A stretch of 42,480 nucleotides of DNA from contig CASFCH010000059.1 of the NCBI GenBank assembly GCA_949293315.1, forward strand, positions 1-42,480. Reading direction: 5' to 3'. This document shows positions 34,916 through 42,480 of the stretch, one piece after another. Positions within the stretch are counted from its first letter, which is position 1, and every line of letters starts with the position of its first letter. Under the pieces are notes generated by a model that was given only the letters and a program-made list of their open reading frames with translations, was not told where the DNA came from and ran no database searches. The stretch comes from an uncultured Oscillospiraceae bacterium. GTDB lineage: Bacteria; Bacillota; Clostridia; Oscillospirales; Acutalibacteraceae. Position numbers and translations under genes: made by a program.

Positions 34916-37900
34916 CTAATTTCGATTCGTCTTGCCGTTTGGCAGAGAAACGGAAAAATGCATCTTTTTTCCAAATCCAGCCCTTTTACCAAAGTAGTTG
35001 CCCCACTGCAAATCAGGATAATAGCTCCCGAGCGTCAGTTGCAGGCAGGCGGTCACTCCGGACACGCATCGCCGCAGGCGCACGAACGCATTCAGATCCC
35101 GGCACCTGGAATCAATGCGGACGTCCCCTCGATTTTTCAAGTGCACCGTATAATCGCGGATGTTATTCCGCCGCGTTTTAAAGTCGTTTGTCGCGACGGA
35201 ATTGGTCTCCCCGTCCGCCTTGGAGAGGAAGTAGTTTGTCATGCTCTGTTCCCAGCCATAGTCCGGCTTTTTCCCGTAGGGATCCGGAACTATTCCGTCC
35301 CCGCGTGCGACGGATGCGGTCCCCTCCGGCCTGCCGATATGGCCCGCCGGATAGATGGTGTGGAACGCCCTCCGATGCCAGCTGACGGACTCTACGTCAT
35401 CCATCAGGTCAACCTCCAGCGTAATTGTGCCGGGATCCGTAAACCATGCAAAAATATTTTTCGGATAGAGGCGGCAGTCCAGCTCGCGATCCTTTTTCTC
35501 CATATCCAGACCGAACGTTTTCAATCCGCCGGCGCGGAAAACGCCCGAAACGCGATTTCCACGCTGTCGGATATTTTTCAGCCGGATATTCTCCTGTGTT
35601 TTTTTACCGCTAATCCCACGCACAGACAGGCGCGGATTGGCAAAGAGCGTATGCCCCTCGCCGGTAAAGGCCAAAGTCTCCCCCGTATGCGGTACGGGCG
35701 CGGCGGCGCTGCACGGCGCAGCTTCCTGCTCCGCATGGCCGAATACATATTCGTCCACCTGATATCCGCCCTGGAAGAATCGGATATTCACCGGGCCGCC
35801 GGCGGAGCACGGCAGCTCTACATACCCGCTGCGGTGCGGCGCGATGGGCTGCGGAATCTTGCCGTCAAACAGGATATTCCCCTGGGCATCGGCGCAGACC
35901 GCGCGCACCTCGGAGAGATCCGTGTGGTCAAATCGGTTGGTGATATACAGCCGGATCGGTTTGCCAAGGGATGATTGCTGCTCATCCACAAGTACGGGCG
36001 TGAAGGCCTTTTTGGTCAGATAGGCCTCCGGCTTCAGCCGTTTATACGTATCAAAGATGCAGCCCCATTCCCCATAGCCTGCACATGGGCCCGGCGCGTG
36101 GTTCTGGTGGCGTTCGCGCGTCCCCTCCGGCAGGTAGAACACATCGTCAATCCCAGCCCAAATGGCACAGCCGAGCGCACCGTCGGTGCGGAAGATATTG
36201 TCCCAGCCACGTGCAATGCTCTCGCCCCATGCCTCGCGGCAGCTGTTATCCTCCCGCAGGTGCTCCGTATTATAACAGGCGACATGGGCGAACTCGTCAT
36301 GCAGGACGGGCAGATCATCCCGGCCCAGTTTGCCGGTGACCTTGTTATAGTGCTTACTGTAAATATCGTATGGTCGCGGCTTTGTATGCACGGTATCCGG
36401 ATAGCTGAAAATCACGGGGCGCGACCGGTCCACGGCTTTGATATAGTCGTACTCCGCACGGAAAGCACCTGTCTCCTCAAAACCGGACTCATTGGCCAAC
36501 GACCAGATGAGGACGGATGGATGGTTCCGTGAATACGCCACCATCTCCGCAAAATTGCTAAGGAACTCCTCCGGCGGATTGTAAATACCAAAATTGTTGG
36601 CTCCCTTAAAGCAGGCGGAATTTTCCTGCTCCACATAGATCCCCAGCCGGTCGCACACTGTCAGGAAATAATCGCTGGCCGGGTAATGAGACGTACGGAT
36701 ATGATTGATGTTGTGCTCCTTATAGATGCGGATCTCCCGCTCTATATCGCTGCGGGTAATCGAACGCCCATACAGGTGAGAGACGTCATGGTGGCAGAGC
36801 CCGCGCAGCTTGATCTCTTTTCCATTGATATACACCTTGTTCCGGTCTGTTCCATTGGCCCCGCCATAGGTGATCTCCCGGATCCCGACAGGATGGACGT
36901 TCTCCTGTACCATTCGACCGCCGGAGGACAGCGTCAGGCACAGATGATAGAGATTGGGATGCTCCGCATCCCAGAGTTTGGCATCCTGTACCGGGAGGGT
37001 AAAACGGACGCCGTACCGCTCCCCCCGCCCGGCGGGGGCTTGGGGAGCTGGGATATGCAGCGGGCTATACTTCCGGTCATTGATGGCACTCTTGGGATAT
37101 TTCCGGGCCCAACGCTTGGAGGGGGTGATCGCGATGGGCGCATCCCCCTCCCGCGGGATTTGAAATCCCGCAAGTGTGCCGGAGAACTCAGCGGCGGTCT
37201 TTCCACAGTCATCCAGCAGCCTGGCAGTGAGAATATCCTCATCCGCCGCAACAAGTTCACACGAGACCTCCACCCTTGCGGGCGCCCCGGCCGGCACATA
37301 AGTGCCGATGTGTGTCCGAGTGATGTGATGCTCGGGCAGTGCAAACAGGGTAATATCGCGCAGGATGCCGCCTATATTACAATGTGCGTAATAACTTGCC
37401 CAGGCGGCGCTGCTGATCTTTTCCCCGCCGGGATTCCAAGGGCCCTTTTTCTCCCCCTCCGCGTCGGTCACCCCGATCACAAGTGTGACTTCCTCCGCCC
37501 CGGCAAAGGATGTAATCTCACAGTCCCACGCGGTAAAACCGCCTGCGTGCGACCGCACAAAATGGCCGTTGACCCACACGCGCGCATGGGAGTATATCCC
37601 CTCAAAGCGCAGGAACACTTGACAGCCTGCAAAGGATGGCGGGATCGACAAGGTGCGCCGGTAGTAATACTCCGTATTGTTCTGCACATCAAACCCCTGC
37701 ATGATGAGGGATCCCGGTACTATCACCGGTCTCCAACGCTCCTGCGGTATCGCATTAAAATCATAGTCCTGCTCCCGGTCATAGGCGGATGGAATGGCCG
37801 GGATCTCCTCAAAGAGGAACTCCCACTCCGCCATATCCTGCCGGGTGAGGAGCATGGAACTCTCCCCACCCGTTCCCAAACGCTCCGGGATTGCCGGTAA

Positions 37901-37951
37901 TGCCGGGGGATCCCCCAGGCTATAAGCACGATCCAATCGTTCAAAAGCCAT
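34916..37951 (-). CDS. GH2 beta-galactosidase, LacZ-like
   Basis: The 1011-residue product has a GH2 jelly-roll N-domain (YYYRRTLSIP, VWVNGHFVRSH), an immunoglobulin-like domain, then the barrel with KLRGLCHHD, INHIRTSHYP and WSLANESG (acid/base E488). The nucleophile is E553 in PVLHDEFAHV. A long beta-rich C-terminal part (about 700-1011) follows. No signal peptide. Beta-galactosidase is most likely, but GH2 also includes beta-glucuronidases and others; the domain length favours the LacZ type. The ATG follows GGAGAGAAAGC. Confidence 0.9.
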   Translation of the reverse strand: MAFERLDRAYSLGDPPALPAIPERLGTGGESSMLLTRQDMAEWEFLFEEIPAIPSAYDREQDYDFNAIPQERWRPVIVPGSLIMQGFDVQNNTEYYYRRTLSIPPSFAGCQVFLRFEGIYSHARVWVNGHFVRSHAGGFTAWDCEITSFAGAEEVTLVIGVTDAEGEKKGPWNPGGEKISSAAWASYYAHCNIGGILRDITLFALPEHHITRTHIGTYVPAGAPARVEVSCELVAADEDILTARLLDDCGKTAAEFSGTLAGFQIPREGDAPIAITPSKRWARKYPKSAINDRKYSPLHIPAPQAPAGRGERYGVRFTLPVQDAKLWDAEHPNLYHLCLTLSSGGRMVQENVHPVGIREITYGGANGTDRNKVYINGKEIKLRGLCHHDVSHLYGRSITRSDIEREIRIYKEHNINHIRTSHYPASDYFLTVCDRLGIYVEQENSACFKGANNFGIYNPPEEFLSNFAEMVAYSRNHPSVLIWSLANESGFEETGAFRAEYDYIKAVDRSRPVIFSYPDTVHTKPRPYDIYSKHYNKVTGKLGRDDLPVLHDEFAHVACYNTEHLREDNSCREAWGESIARGWDNIFRTDGALGCAIWAGIDDVFYLPEGTRERHQNHAPGPCAGYGEWGCIFDTYKRLKPEAYLTKKAFTPVLVDEQQSSLGKPIRLYITNRFDHTDLSEVRAVCADAQGNILFDGKIPQPIAPHRSGYVELPCSAGGPVNIRFFQGGYQVDEYVFGHAEQEAAPCSAAAPVPHTGETLAFTGEGHTLFANPRLSVRGISGKKTQENIRLKNIRQRGNRVSGVFRAGGLKTFGLDMEKKDRELDCRLYPKNIFAWFTDPGTITLEVDLMDDVESVSWHRRAFHTIYPAGHIGRPEGTASVARGDGIVPDPYGKKPDYGWEQSMTNYFLSKADGETNSVATNDFKTRRNNIRDYTVHLKNRGDVRIDSRCRDLNAFVRLRRCVSGVTACLQLTLGSYYPDLQWGNYFGKRAGFGKKMHFSVSLPNGKTNRN

Positions 37952-37980
37952 GCTTTCTCTCCGTAAAATGTACTGAATTA

Positions 37981-39039
37981 CTACTCCTCATCAAACACGA
38001 CAGCCACCTTGCCGCACTTGCCGCTGGCCATCAGGGCGTAGGCCTCGCCGGCCTTTTCCAGTGGGAAGCGGTCTGTGACAAGATCTTCCGGGTGGATGTG
38101 CCAGCGGACGAGCTTGTCGACCAGATCCTCCATGCGCCACAGGGAGGTGACCCAGCTGCCGTAGATAGTCTTCTGGCCGTGGATGATGTCCGGTGAGGGA
38201 TTAAAGGTACAGGTATTCCCCTCGCCGACAAAGGCGATCTTACCATAGCTCTTCGTCCCGCGGATGGCGAGCTGGCGTCCCTGGTCGTTGGCGGAGCAGT
38301 CGACCGCCTTTTCCGCGCCCTTTCCGCCGGTGACGGAAAGGATCTTCCCAAGCGCCTCATCATCCGATTTAAACACATAGTCGGCCAGTCCCAGGTCCTG
38401 GGCAATTTTCAGGCGGGAATCGTCGTACTCCACGCCGATCAGCCTGTCGGCGCCCATAGCGCGCGCAAGCTGGAGCGCTGCCAGACCAACGGGGCCGAGG
38501 CCCACAACCAATACCGTATCATCGCCGCCGATCGTGATCTTCTCGAGCGCTTCATATACCGTGCCAAACCCACAGGCAACCTGTGCACCGTCCACATATG
38601 TCAGCTCATCGGGCAGCGGGATCAAGTCCTTTTCCTCCGCCAGGATGTACGGCGCCATGCCGCCATTGCGCTGCCAGCCGTACGCCTGACGGTGTTCCGA
38701 TGTGCAGGAGATCGCATAGCCGCGGCGGCAATCATAGCACAGACCACAGCCGCTGATGTGATAGATGATCACGCGGTCGCCCTTTTTAAAGCGCCGCAGT
38801 CCCTCGCCCTCCTCCACGATGACGCCGCAGGGTTCATGGCCGGCAATCGTTCCGTCAATATAGCCCTCCGCGCCTTTTCCGGTATGTTCCCGGTAGATGC
38901 AGCGGATATCGCTGCCGCAGATGGTGGAGGCCATCGTCTTGATGAGTACCTGGCCGTGCCCGGGCTTCGGAATGTCAAACTCCTTAAATTCCACTGTGCT
39001 GTTGCCCGGGAGCGTTGCTCCGATCATTTTACCTTCCAT
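37981..39039 (-). CDS. Zinc-dependent medium-chain alcohol/polyol dehydrogenase
   Basis: The 352-residue product is a zinc MDR enzyme related to sorbitol, threonine or butanediol dehydrogenases. Catalytic zinc ligands are in STICGSD and GHEPCG; structural zinc cysteines are in CGLCYDCRRGYAISC; the Rossmann motif is GLGPVGLAALQLA. An acidic VEYD after the second strand suggests NAD rather than NADP. It starts at ATG 39039, eight bases after AAAGGAG, sharing a base with the aldo/keto reductase stop (TAATG). Pairing with that reductase suggests a two-step sugar interconversion. Substrate not readable from sequence. Confidence 0.9.
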   Translation of the reverse strand: MEGKMIGATLPGNSTVEFKEFDIPKPGHGQVLIKTMASTICGSDIRCIYREHTGKGAEGYIDGTIAGHEPCGVIVEEGEGLRRFKKGDRVIIYHISGCGLCYDCRRGYAISCTSEHRQAYGWQRNGGMAPYILAEEKDLIPLPDELTYVDGAQVACGFGTVYEALEKITIGGDDTVLVVGLGPVGLAALQLARAMGADRLIGVEYDDSRLKIAQDLGLADYVFKSDDEALGKILSVTGGKGAEKAVDCSANDQGRQLAIRGTKSYGKIAFVGEGNTCTFNPSPDIIHGQKTIYGSWVTSLWRMEDLVDKLVRWHIHPEDLVTDRFPLEKAGEAYALMASGKCGKVAVVFDEE

Positions 39040-40040
39040 TACAAATTCTCCTTTAACCATGTGTTATCTTGATAAACCCAGTGATCCAATTTTCCATCGA
39101 GATCCCAGAGATCCTGCCAATCGTCGGACCCCGGCCAGAGGAACACCTGCCCCTTGACCAGGCGGCAATTACAATCCTCCGCACGGATCCGCGCCATCTC
39201 CTCCGCAGAGAGCGGATCCCGCACCGCGGTGAGGTTAGAGGCAATATTGCGCGGATTCCCCGAGAATGGGATCGGCGTTTGACCGCGCGTGACGGCCCAC
39301 CTGAGGCAGATCTCCTGCGGCGAACAACCGTGCTCCTGTGCCAGTGATTGGATGACCGGCAGCTTTGTATCAACCACATCCTCCGCGGTGCGATCCCGAT
39401 CAGGGCGGTTCGGGCTGCCAAGCGGACAGAACCCGATGACCTGCATCCCATGTGCCTTACAGTAATCATATAGCTCCGGCTGCTGGAAGGACGGATGCAA
39501 TTCCATCTCGTTGGCGTACGGCCGGATCTCGCACAGTGGCAGGACGGCCTCAAACTTTGGGATCGTCATGTTGCTTGTGGCGATCTCACGCACCAGTCCA
39601 TCGCGCTTGAGCTGTTCCATCTGCCGCCACGCGACCATAAAGTCCTCCACAAAAAACGGGCGGCTGTCCGGGCTGCGGCTGTCGCCGGAGCATCCCTTCG
39701 CATGATAGTTTGGGAACGGCCAGTGGAGTATATAGAGATCCAAATACTCAAGGCCCAGATCCTTTAGGGACTGCTTGCAGCTGGCGATCACCTGACCCTC
39801 TCCGTGCATATCGTTCCACACCTTGCTGATGATGGTCAGCGCGTCGCGCGCCACAAGCCCCTCCTCAAATGCGCGCCGGAACACACCGCCGATCTGCCGC
39901 TCGTTGCCATACACGCTCGCGCAGTCAAAGGTGCGGTAGCCGCACCGGATCGCCTCATAGACAGCCCGCGCGACCGTCTCCTCATCGTATCTGTCGGACC
40001 CGAAGGTCCCAAACCCAATTCTATTCAGCAATATGCTCAC
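39039..40040 (-). CDS. Aldo/keto reductase
   Basis: An AKR-fold oxidoreductase of about 333 residues with the complete catalytic tetrad D39, Y44, K73, H106 (FDCASVYGNE, ISKVWN, LHWPFP). The C-terminal part CLRWAVTRGQTPIPFSGNPRNI holds the cofactor phosphate-site region. It is first in the operon after the regulator and overlaps the dehydrogenase start by one base. The start is uncertain: GTG at 40040 has little upstream space, while TTG at 40031 has AAGGG eight bases before it. An operator-like palindrome lies just upstream at 40056-40070. Confidence 0.9.
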   Translation of the reverse strand: MSILLNRIGFGTFGSDRYDEETVARAVYEAIRCGYRTFDCASVYGNERQIGGVFRRAFEEGLVARDALTIISKVWNDMHGEGQVIASCKQSLKDLGLEYLDLYILHWPFPNYHAKGCSGDSRSPDSRPFFVEDFMVAWRQMEQLKRDGLVREIATSNMTIPKFEAVLPLCEIRPYANEMELHPSFQQPELYDYCKAHGMQVIGFCPLGSPNRPDRDRTAEDVVDTKLPVIQSLAQEHGCSPQEICLRWAVTRGQTPIPFSGNPRNIASNLTAVRDPLSAEEMARIRAEDCNCRLVKGQVFLWPGSDDWQDLWDLDGKLDHWVYQDNTWLKENL

Positions 40041-40055
40041 CCTTCAATTTCATTT

Positions 40056-40070
40056 TCGTAACGTTTCGGA
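40056..40070. promoter_or_regulatory. LacI-family operator upstream of the glycan operon
   Basis: TCGTAACGTTTCGGA contains the imperfect palindrome CGTAAC-GTTTCG (40057-40068). The core TCGTAnCGTTTCG is matched exactly at the regulator's own promoter (41113-41125). A weak candidate promoter, TTGCAT (40075-40080) and GAAAAT (40052-40057) on the minus strand with 17-base spacing, would be covered by this site. The leader it predicts is very short, so the true promoter is unsure. Confidence 0.6.
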
Positions 40071-40078
40071 TTTTATGC

Positions 40079-40106
40079 AAAAAAAGAGAAGACGCTCTCT
40101 TTTTTT
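40079..40106 (-). terminator. Terminator of the LacI-family gene
   Basis: AAAAAAAGAGA (40079-40089) is the exact reverse complement of TCTCTTTTTTT (40096-40106), with a six-base loop. Reading leftward the hairpin ends in seven T, and it overlaps the regulator's stop codon. By symmetry it could also work rightward, but no gene reads that way here. Confidence 0.85.
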
Positions 40107-41091
40107 AAATGGCGCGGATAGATTCCCCCAGCTCCAGCGCCGCGGGCAGAATGATATCCCTCCGCTCCCCGCCGGCCATCTGGTTCAAAAGCAGCGCGGC
40201 CGCCTCCCGGCCGATTTCGCCCAGCGGCTGATTGACCGTGGCGAGCTTGGGCGTAATGACCTTGCTCAGATCGTGATTGTCAAAGCCGATAAAGCTGTAG
40301 TCCTCCGGGATTTTCCGGCCCATCTCATTGATGGCGATGATCGCGCCGACCGTCATCTCATAATTCGTGACAAAGACCGCCGTCACATCCATACCGGACC
40401 GGATGATCTCCTTCATCGCCAGATAGCCGCCGTCCACCGTGAAGTTTCCGTAATAGATCCGGTCTTCATCGTAACACGCCGCGACCCGCATCGCCTCCTC
40501 ATACCCCTTGCGGCGTTCATCGGCCGTGTACAGACCACGGGCGCCGGAAATCAGTGCAATGCGTCTGTGGCCCCCGGCGATCAGCTGATGCACCGCCTGC
40601 ACGCTGATCTCCCGGTTGTTAATCAGCACATGGGAGACGCGCTCGCTCAGGGTAAATCGGTCAATGGCGACCGCGGGGGTCGTCTCGGCCAGGGAATCGA
40701 AGACCCGTCCATCCGTGGACACGGGCATCACAATGACCCCGTCCACCATCTTGGACTGTAAAAATTCAAGCGACTTTTTTTCGAGGGCCGGATCGCTCCG
40801 GCAGTCGCACACCAGAATGCCATACCCGCGGCGGCGCAGCTCATCCTCCATCGCGCTGATGATCGTGGTGCTGAATGTGTTGGAGAGCTCCGGAATCAAT
40901 ACACCCACCGTCATGGAGCGGTGCGTCTTGAGGCCGCGGGCGTATTCATTGCGCACGTAGCCGAGCTTCTTGATTGCCGCCTCGATCAGCTCCCGGTTTT
41001 TGGGGCGGACGTTGGCGCCGTTTAAATAGGCGCTGATCGTCGCATACCCGAGCCCGGTCTCCCGTGCGATGTCCTTGATCGTAGGCGCCAT
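40105..41091 (-). CDS. LacI-family transcriptional regulator
   Basis: The 328-residue product has an N-terminal helix-turn-helix (TIKDIARETGLGYATISAYLNG, residues about 4-25), then the hinge (ARGLKTH) and a periplasmic-binding-protein-like effector domain (VGVLIPELSNTFS, DGVIVMPVS, FIGFDNHD, TVNQPLGEIGREA). It probably binds a sugar or sugar phosphate. ATG at 41091 follows GGAGGGGG; the earlier start at 41106 precedes that site. It has a strong promoter with a matching operator directly after the -10 box, so autoregulation is likely. The same operator core lies before the aldo/keto reductase gene. Confidence 0.94.
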   Translation of the reverse strand: MAPTIKDIARETGLGYATISAYLNGANVRPKNRELIEAAIKKLGYVRNEYARGLKTHRSMTVGVLIPELSNTFSTTIISAMEDELRRRGYGILVCDCRSDPALEKKSLEFLQSKMVDGVIVMPVSTDGRVFDSLAETTPAVAIDRFTLSERVSHVLINNREISVQAVHQLIAGGHRRIALISGARGLYTADERRKGYEEAMRVAACYDEDRIYYGNFTVDGGYLAMKEIIRSGMDVTAVFVTNYEMTVGAIIAINEMGRKIPEDYSFIGFDNHDLSKVITPKLATVNQPLGEIGREAAALLLNQMAGGERRDIILPAALELGESIRAI

Positions 41092-41110
41092 AACGTCCCC
41101 CTCCACTCAT

Positions 41111-41127
41111 TATCGTATCGTTTCGAG
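41111..41127. promoter_or_regulatory. Autoregulatory operator of the LacI-family gene
   Basis: TATCGTATCGTTTCGAG covers the expected transcription start of the regulator gene, four bases past its -10 box. The 13-base core TCGTATCGTTTCG differs at one base from that at 40056-40068. A cre-like CcpA site was considered, but the dyad fits a dedicated LacI operator better. Confidence 0.65.
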
Positions 41128-41130
41128 ATC

Positions 41131-41159
41131 ATTTTATCACTTGCCGCCTGTGCCGTCAA
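41131..41159 (-). promoter_or_regulatory. Sigma-A promoter of the LacI-family gene
   Basis: On the minus strand TTGACG (41154-41159) is 17 bases from TAAAAT (41131-41136), a near-consensus promoter. The operator at 41111-41127 follows directly. Confidence 0.8.
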
Positions 41160-41217
41160 TATTTTCCGGACGATTCCGCCGGCCGGCTGCTCATACAAAT
41201 TGGTCCCGTTTTTTTGT

Positions 41218-42480
41218 CTATTCCGCCCACAGCTCAACCCGTTTCCCTTTGCTGAGATGGAGCCGGATCCGCCCGCCCGATCCATCAAACGGGACAGAAG
41301 ACCGGAACCGCCCCTGAAAGTGATGAATTAGTTCAATATCCTGATCCTCTGCCGTCTGAAGGGAGAGATACTGCAACATGCCGCCGTGATATTTCAGCGA
41401 TACCAGCACGCCGCCGCTGCCCCGCAGATTTTCAAATTCGATATCCCGCCATGTCTCCGGTACGGCGCGCAGGGGTTCGATCATCCCGTTTTCACCGTAC
41501 AGGAGCATCTCCTGAATGGCGCTGACGGCGCAAAACGTCCCCTCCAGCGTGAAGGGACGGTATGTCAAATTGGACAGCCCCTGTTTGGTGTAGTCCCCAT
41601 TGACATGGAAGCCGTTTGGCAGGCAAAAATAGCGCCAGAACCGGTTCAGGATGCGGGCCGCCTTCTCCCCGTTGCGCTGGACGCAGTAAAACTGCGCCAT
41701 CCACGCAAAGGAGTAGCCGCACCAGTTCTGTGTACCCAGTTTCTCCAGATCGGCGATCGTGGCATCGATGATCTTCCGCTCCTCCGGCCGGTCATAGTCG
41801 AGCAGGCGCAGTGGGAAGATCGCCATGGCGTGGGAATGATGGCGGTGGGACTCCATGAGCCGCTCTTTCGGATCAAGCATCAGGACGTGATCCGGCGCGA
41901 CTGCGAGCGGATCAAGACGGTCCAGAACCGTTTGATACTTCTCCGCGTCCTGCGGCCTGCCGGCCGGGGCGGCATAGCGGATCAGATGGATCAGCGCTGC
42001 ACGCATCAGGCTGAGATCATAGTTGGAATTCGGCCGGAGGAACGACCGCCGCGTATCGTCGTGGATCTCCGACGAGGACGACCAGGGGAGATAACATTTC
42101 CCCCCGCGTTCCTCAAGCAGCCCGATGATATTCCGCATGCTCCCTGCCGCGTAGGGATATGCCTGATCGCGCAAAAAGGCGTGATCGCGGGTGTATTCAT
42201 AGTGGCGGAAGAGGATGTCGCACAGCCAGAGCTGATTGGTCGGGGAGAGCGAATACATCGGCCATCCGCCGAGTGCCTCCCCACGGATATCCATCACCGC
42301 CGGCAGGCACAGGCCGTCCGTCCCGTAATAGGTGCGTGCAAACCGCTCCGCCTGTGGGGTCAGCTTGATCAAATAGTCGATAAAACAGGCGCCCTCCTCC
42401 AGGTGGTTTGCCTTCCCGTAGGACTGATAGCACAGCTGTGTATTCAGGTCGTGGTGATAATCGCCCTTCCAGGGCGGGAG
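41218..42480 (-). CDS. GH95-like (alpha/alpha)6-barrel glycosidase, N-terminus beyond window
   Basis: The frame is open through the right edge, giving 421 C-terminal codons; the visible internal TTG at 42372 is not the true start. The sequence begins LPPWKGDYHHDLNTQLCYQSYGKAN and continues with GGWPMYSLSPTNQLWL, LPWSSSSEIHDD, HRHHSHAMAIFPL and FTLEGTFCAVSAIQEMLLY. This matches the barrel order of GH95 and its relatives. The DLNTQ block stands where GH95 has NINTQM, so one of the two active-site Asn is Asp here; specificity may differ from fucosidase. It ends 127 bases upstream of the regulator start, and no clear terminator is seen between them. Confidence 0.75.
   Translation of the reverse strand, partial: LPPWKGDYHHDLNTQLCYQSYGKANHLEEGACFIDYLIKLTPQAERFARTYYGTDGLCLPAVMDIRGEALGGWPMYSLSPTNQLWLCDILFRHYEYTRDHAFLRDQAYPYAAGSMRNIIGLLEERGGKCYLPWSSSSEIHDDTRRSFLRPNSNYDLSLMRAALIHLIRYAAPAGRPQDAEKYQTVLDRLDPLAVAPDHVLMLDPKERLMESHRHHSHAMAIFPLRLLDYDRPEERKIIDATIADLEKLGTQNWCGYSFAWMAQFYCVQRNGEKAARILNRFWRYFCLPNGFHVNGDYTKQGLSNLTYRPFTLEGTFCAVSAIQEMLLYGENGMIEPLRAVPETWRDIEFENLRGSGGVLVSLKYHGGMLQYLSLQTAEDQDIELIHHFQGRFRSSVPFDGSGGRIRLHLSKGKRVELWAE

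Noticed and set aside
1-42480. tRNA or rRNA genes, CRISPR arrays, insertion sequences
   Set aside because: I saw no cloverleaf sequence, no regularly spaced repeats and no transposase or terminal inverted repeats.

Overview
The window looks like chromosome of an anaerobic, gut-type Clostridia/Eubacteriales bacterium (Firmicutes). Evidence: a T-box leader on a pheS-pheT operon, an acpS-nnrD pair, a two-iron desulfoferrodoxin (superoxide reductase), Gram-positive style Shine-Dalgarno sites and a fairly GC-rich coding bias. These taxonomic statements are inferred from gene content; no search was run.

Layout. (1) 1-5436, housekeeping: nnrD (cut by the window edge) and acpS leave leftward, and the T-box-controlled pheST operon leaves rightward from a back-to-back promoter pair. 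A monocistronic desulfoferrodoxin with its own promoter and a strong terminator follows. (2) 5504-6219, an AT-rich islet with one unrecognised gene and a short coupled ORF fragment. (3) 6216-9841, leftward accessory genes: GH13 alpha-glucosidase, ANT(6)-like nucleotidyltransferase, GNAT acetyltransferase and an HD-domain protein. (4) 9880-40040, about 30 kb of leftward genes forming a glycan-utilisation locus. (5) 40105-41091, a LacI-family regulator with a clear promoter and operator, then a GH95-like hydrolase running off the right edge.

The locus encodes three GH35 proteins, one GH2 beta-galactosidase, a GH110-like alpha-1,3-galactosidase, a GH129-like alpha-GalNAcase, two compact GH101-like proteins, a GH95 alpha-fucosidase plus a second GH95-like enzyme, and a DUF5107-TPR protein. 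It also encodes a GPH/MFS sugar symporter, a zinc alcohol dehydrogenase and an aldo/keto reductase. Four calcineurin-like phosphoesterases (three membrane-anchored) and one lipoprotein of the alkaline phosphatase superfamily are interleaved among them. None of the glycosidases shows a signal peptide, whereas the phosphatases mostly do.

Working model (inference): small Gal/GalNAc/Fuc-containing glycans, of mucin O-glycan or blood-group type, are dephosphorylated or released from phosphodiesters at the cell surface. They are imported by the symporter, stripped in the cytoplasm by exo-glycosidases, and the sugars are partly processed by the two oxidoreductases. The LacI protein probably controls itself and the operon that starts at the aldo/keto reductase, because near-identical operator-like sites lie at both places.
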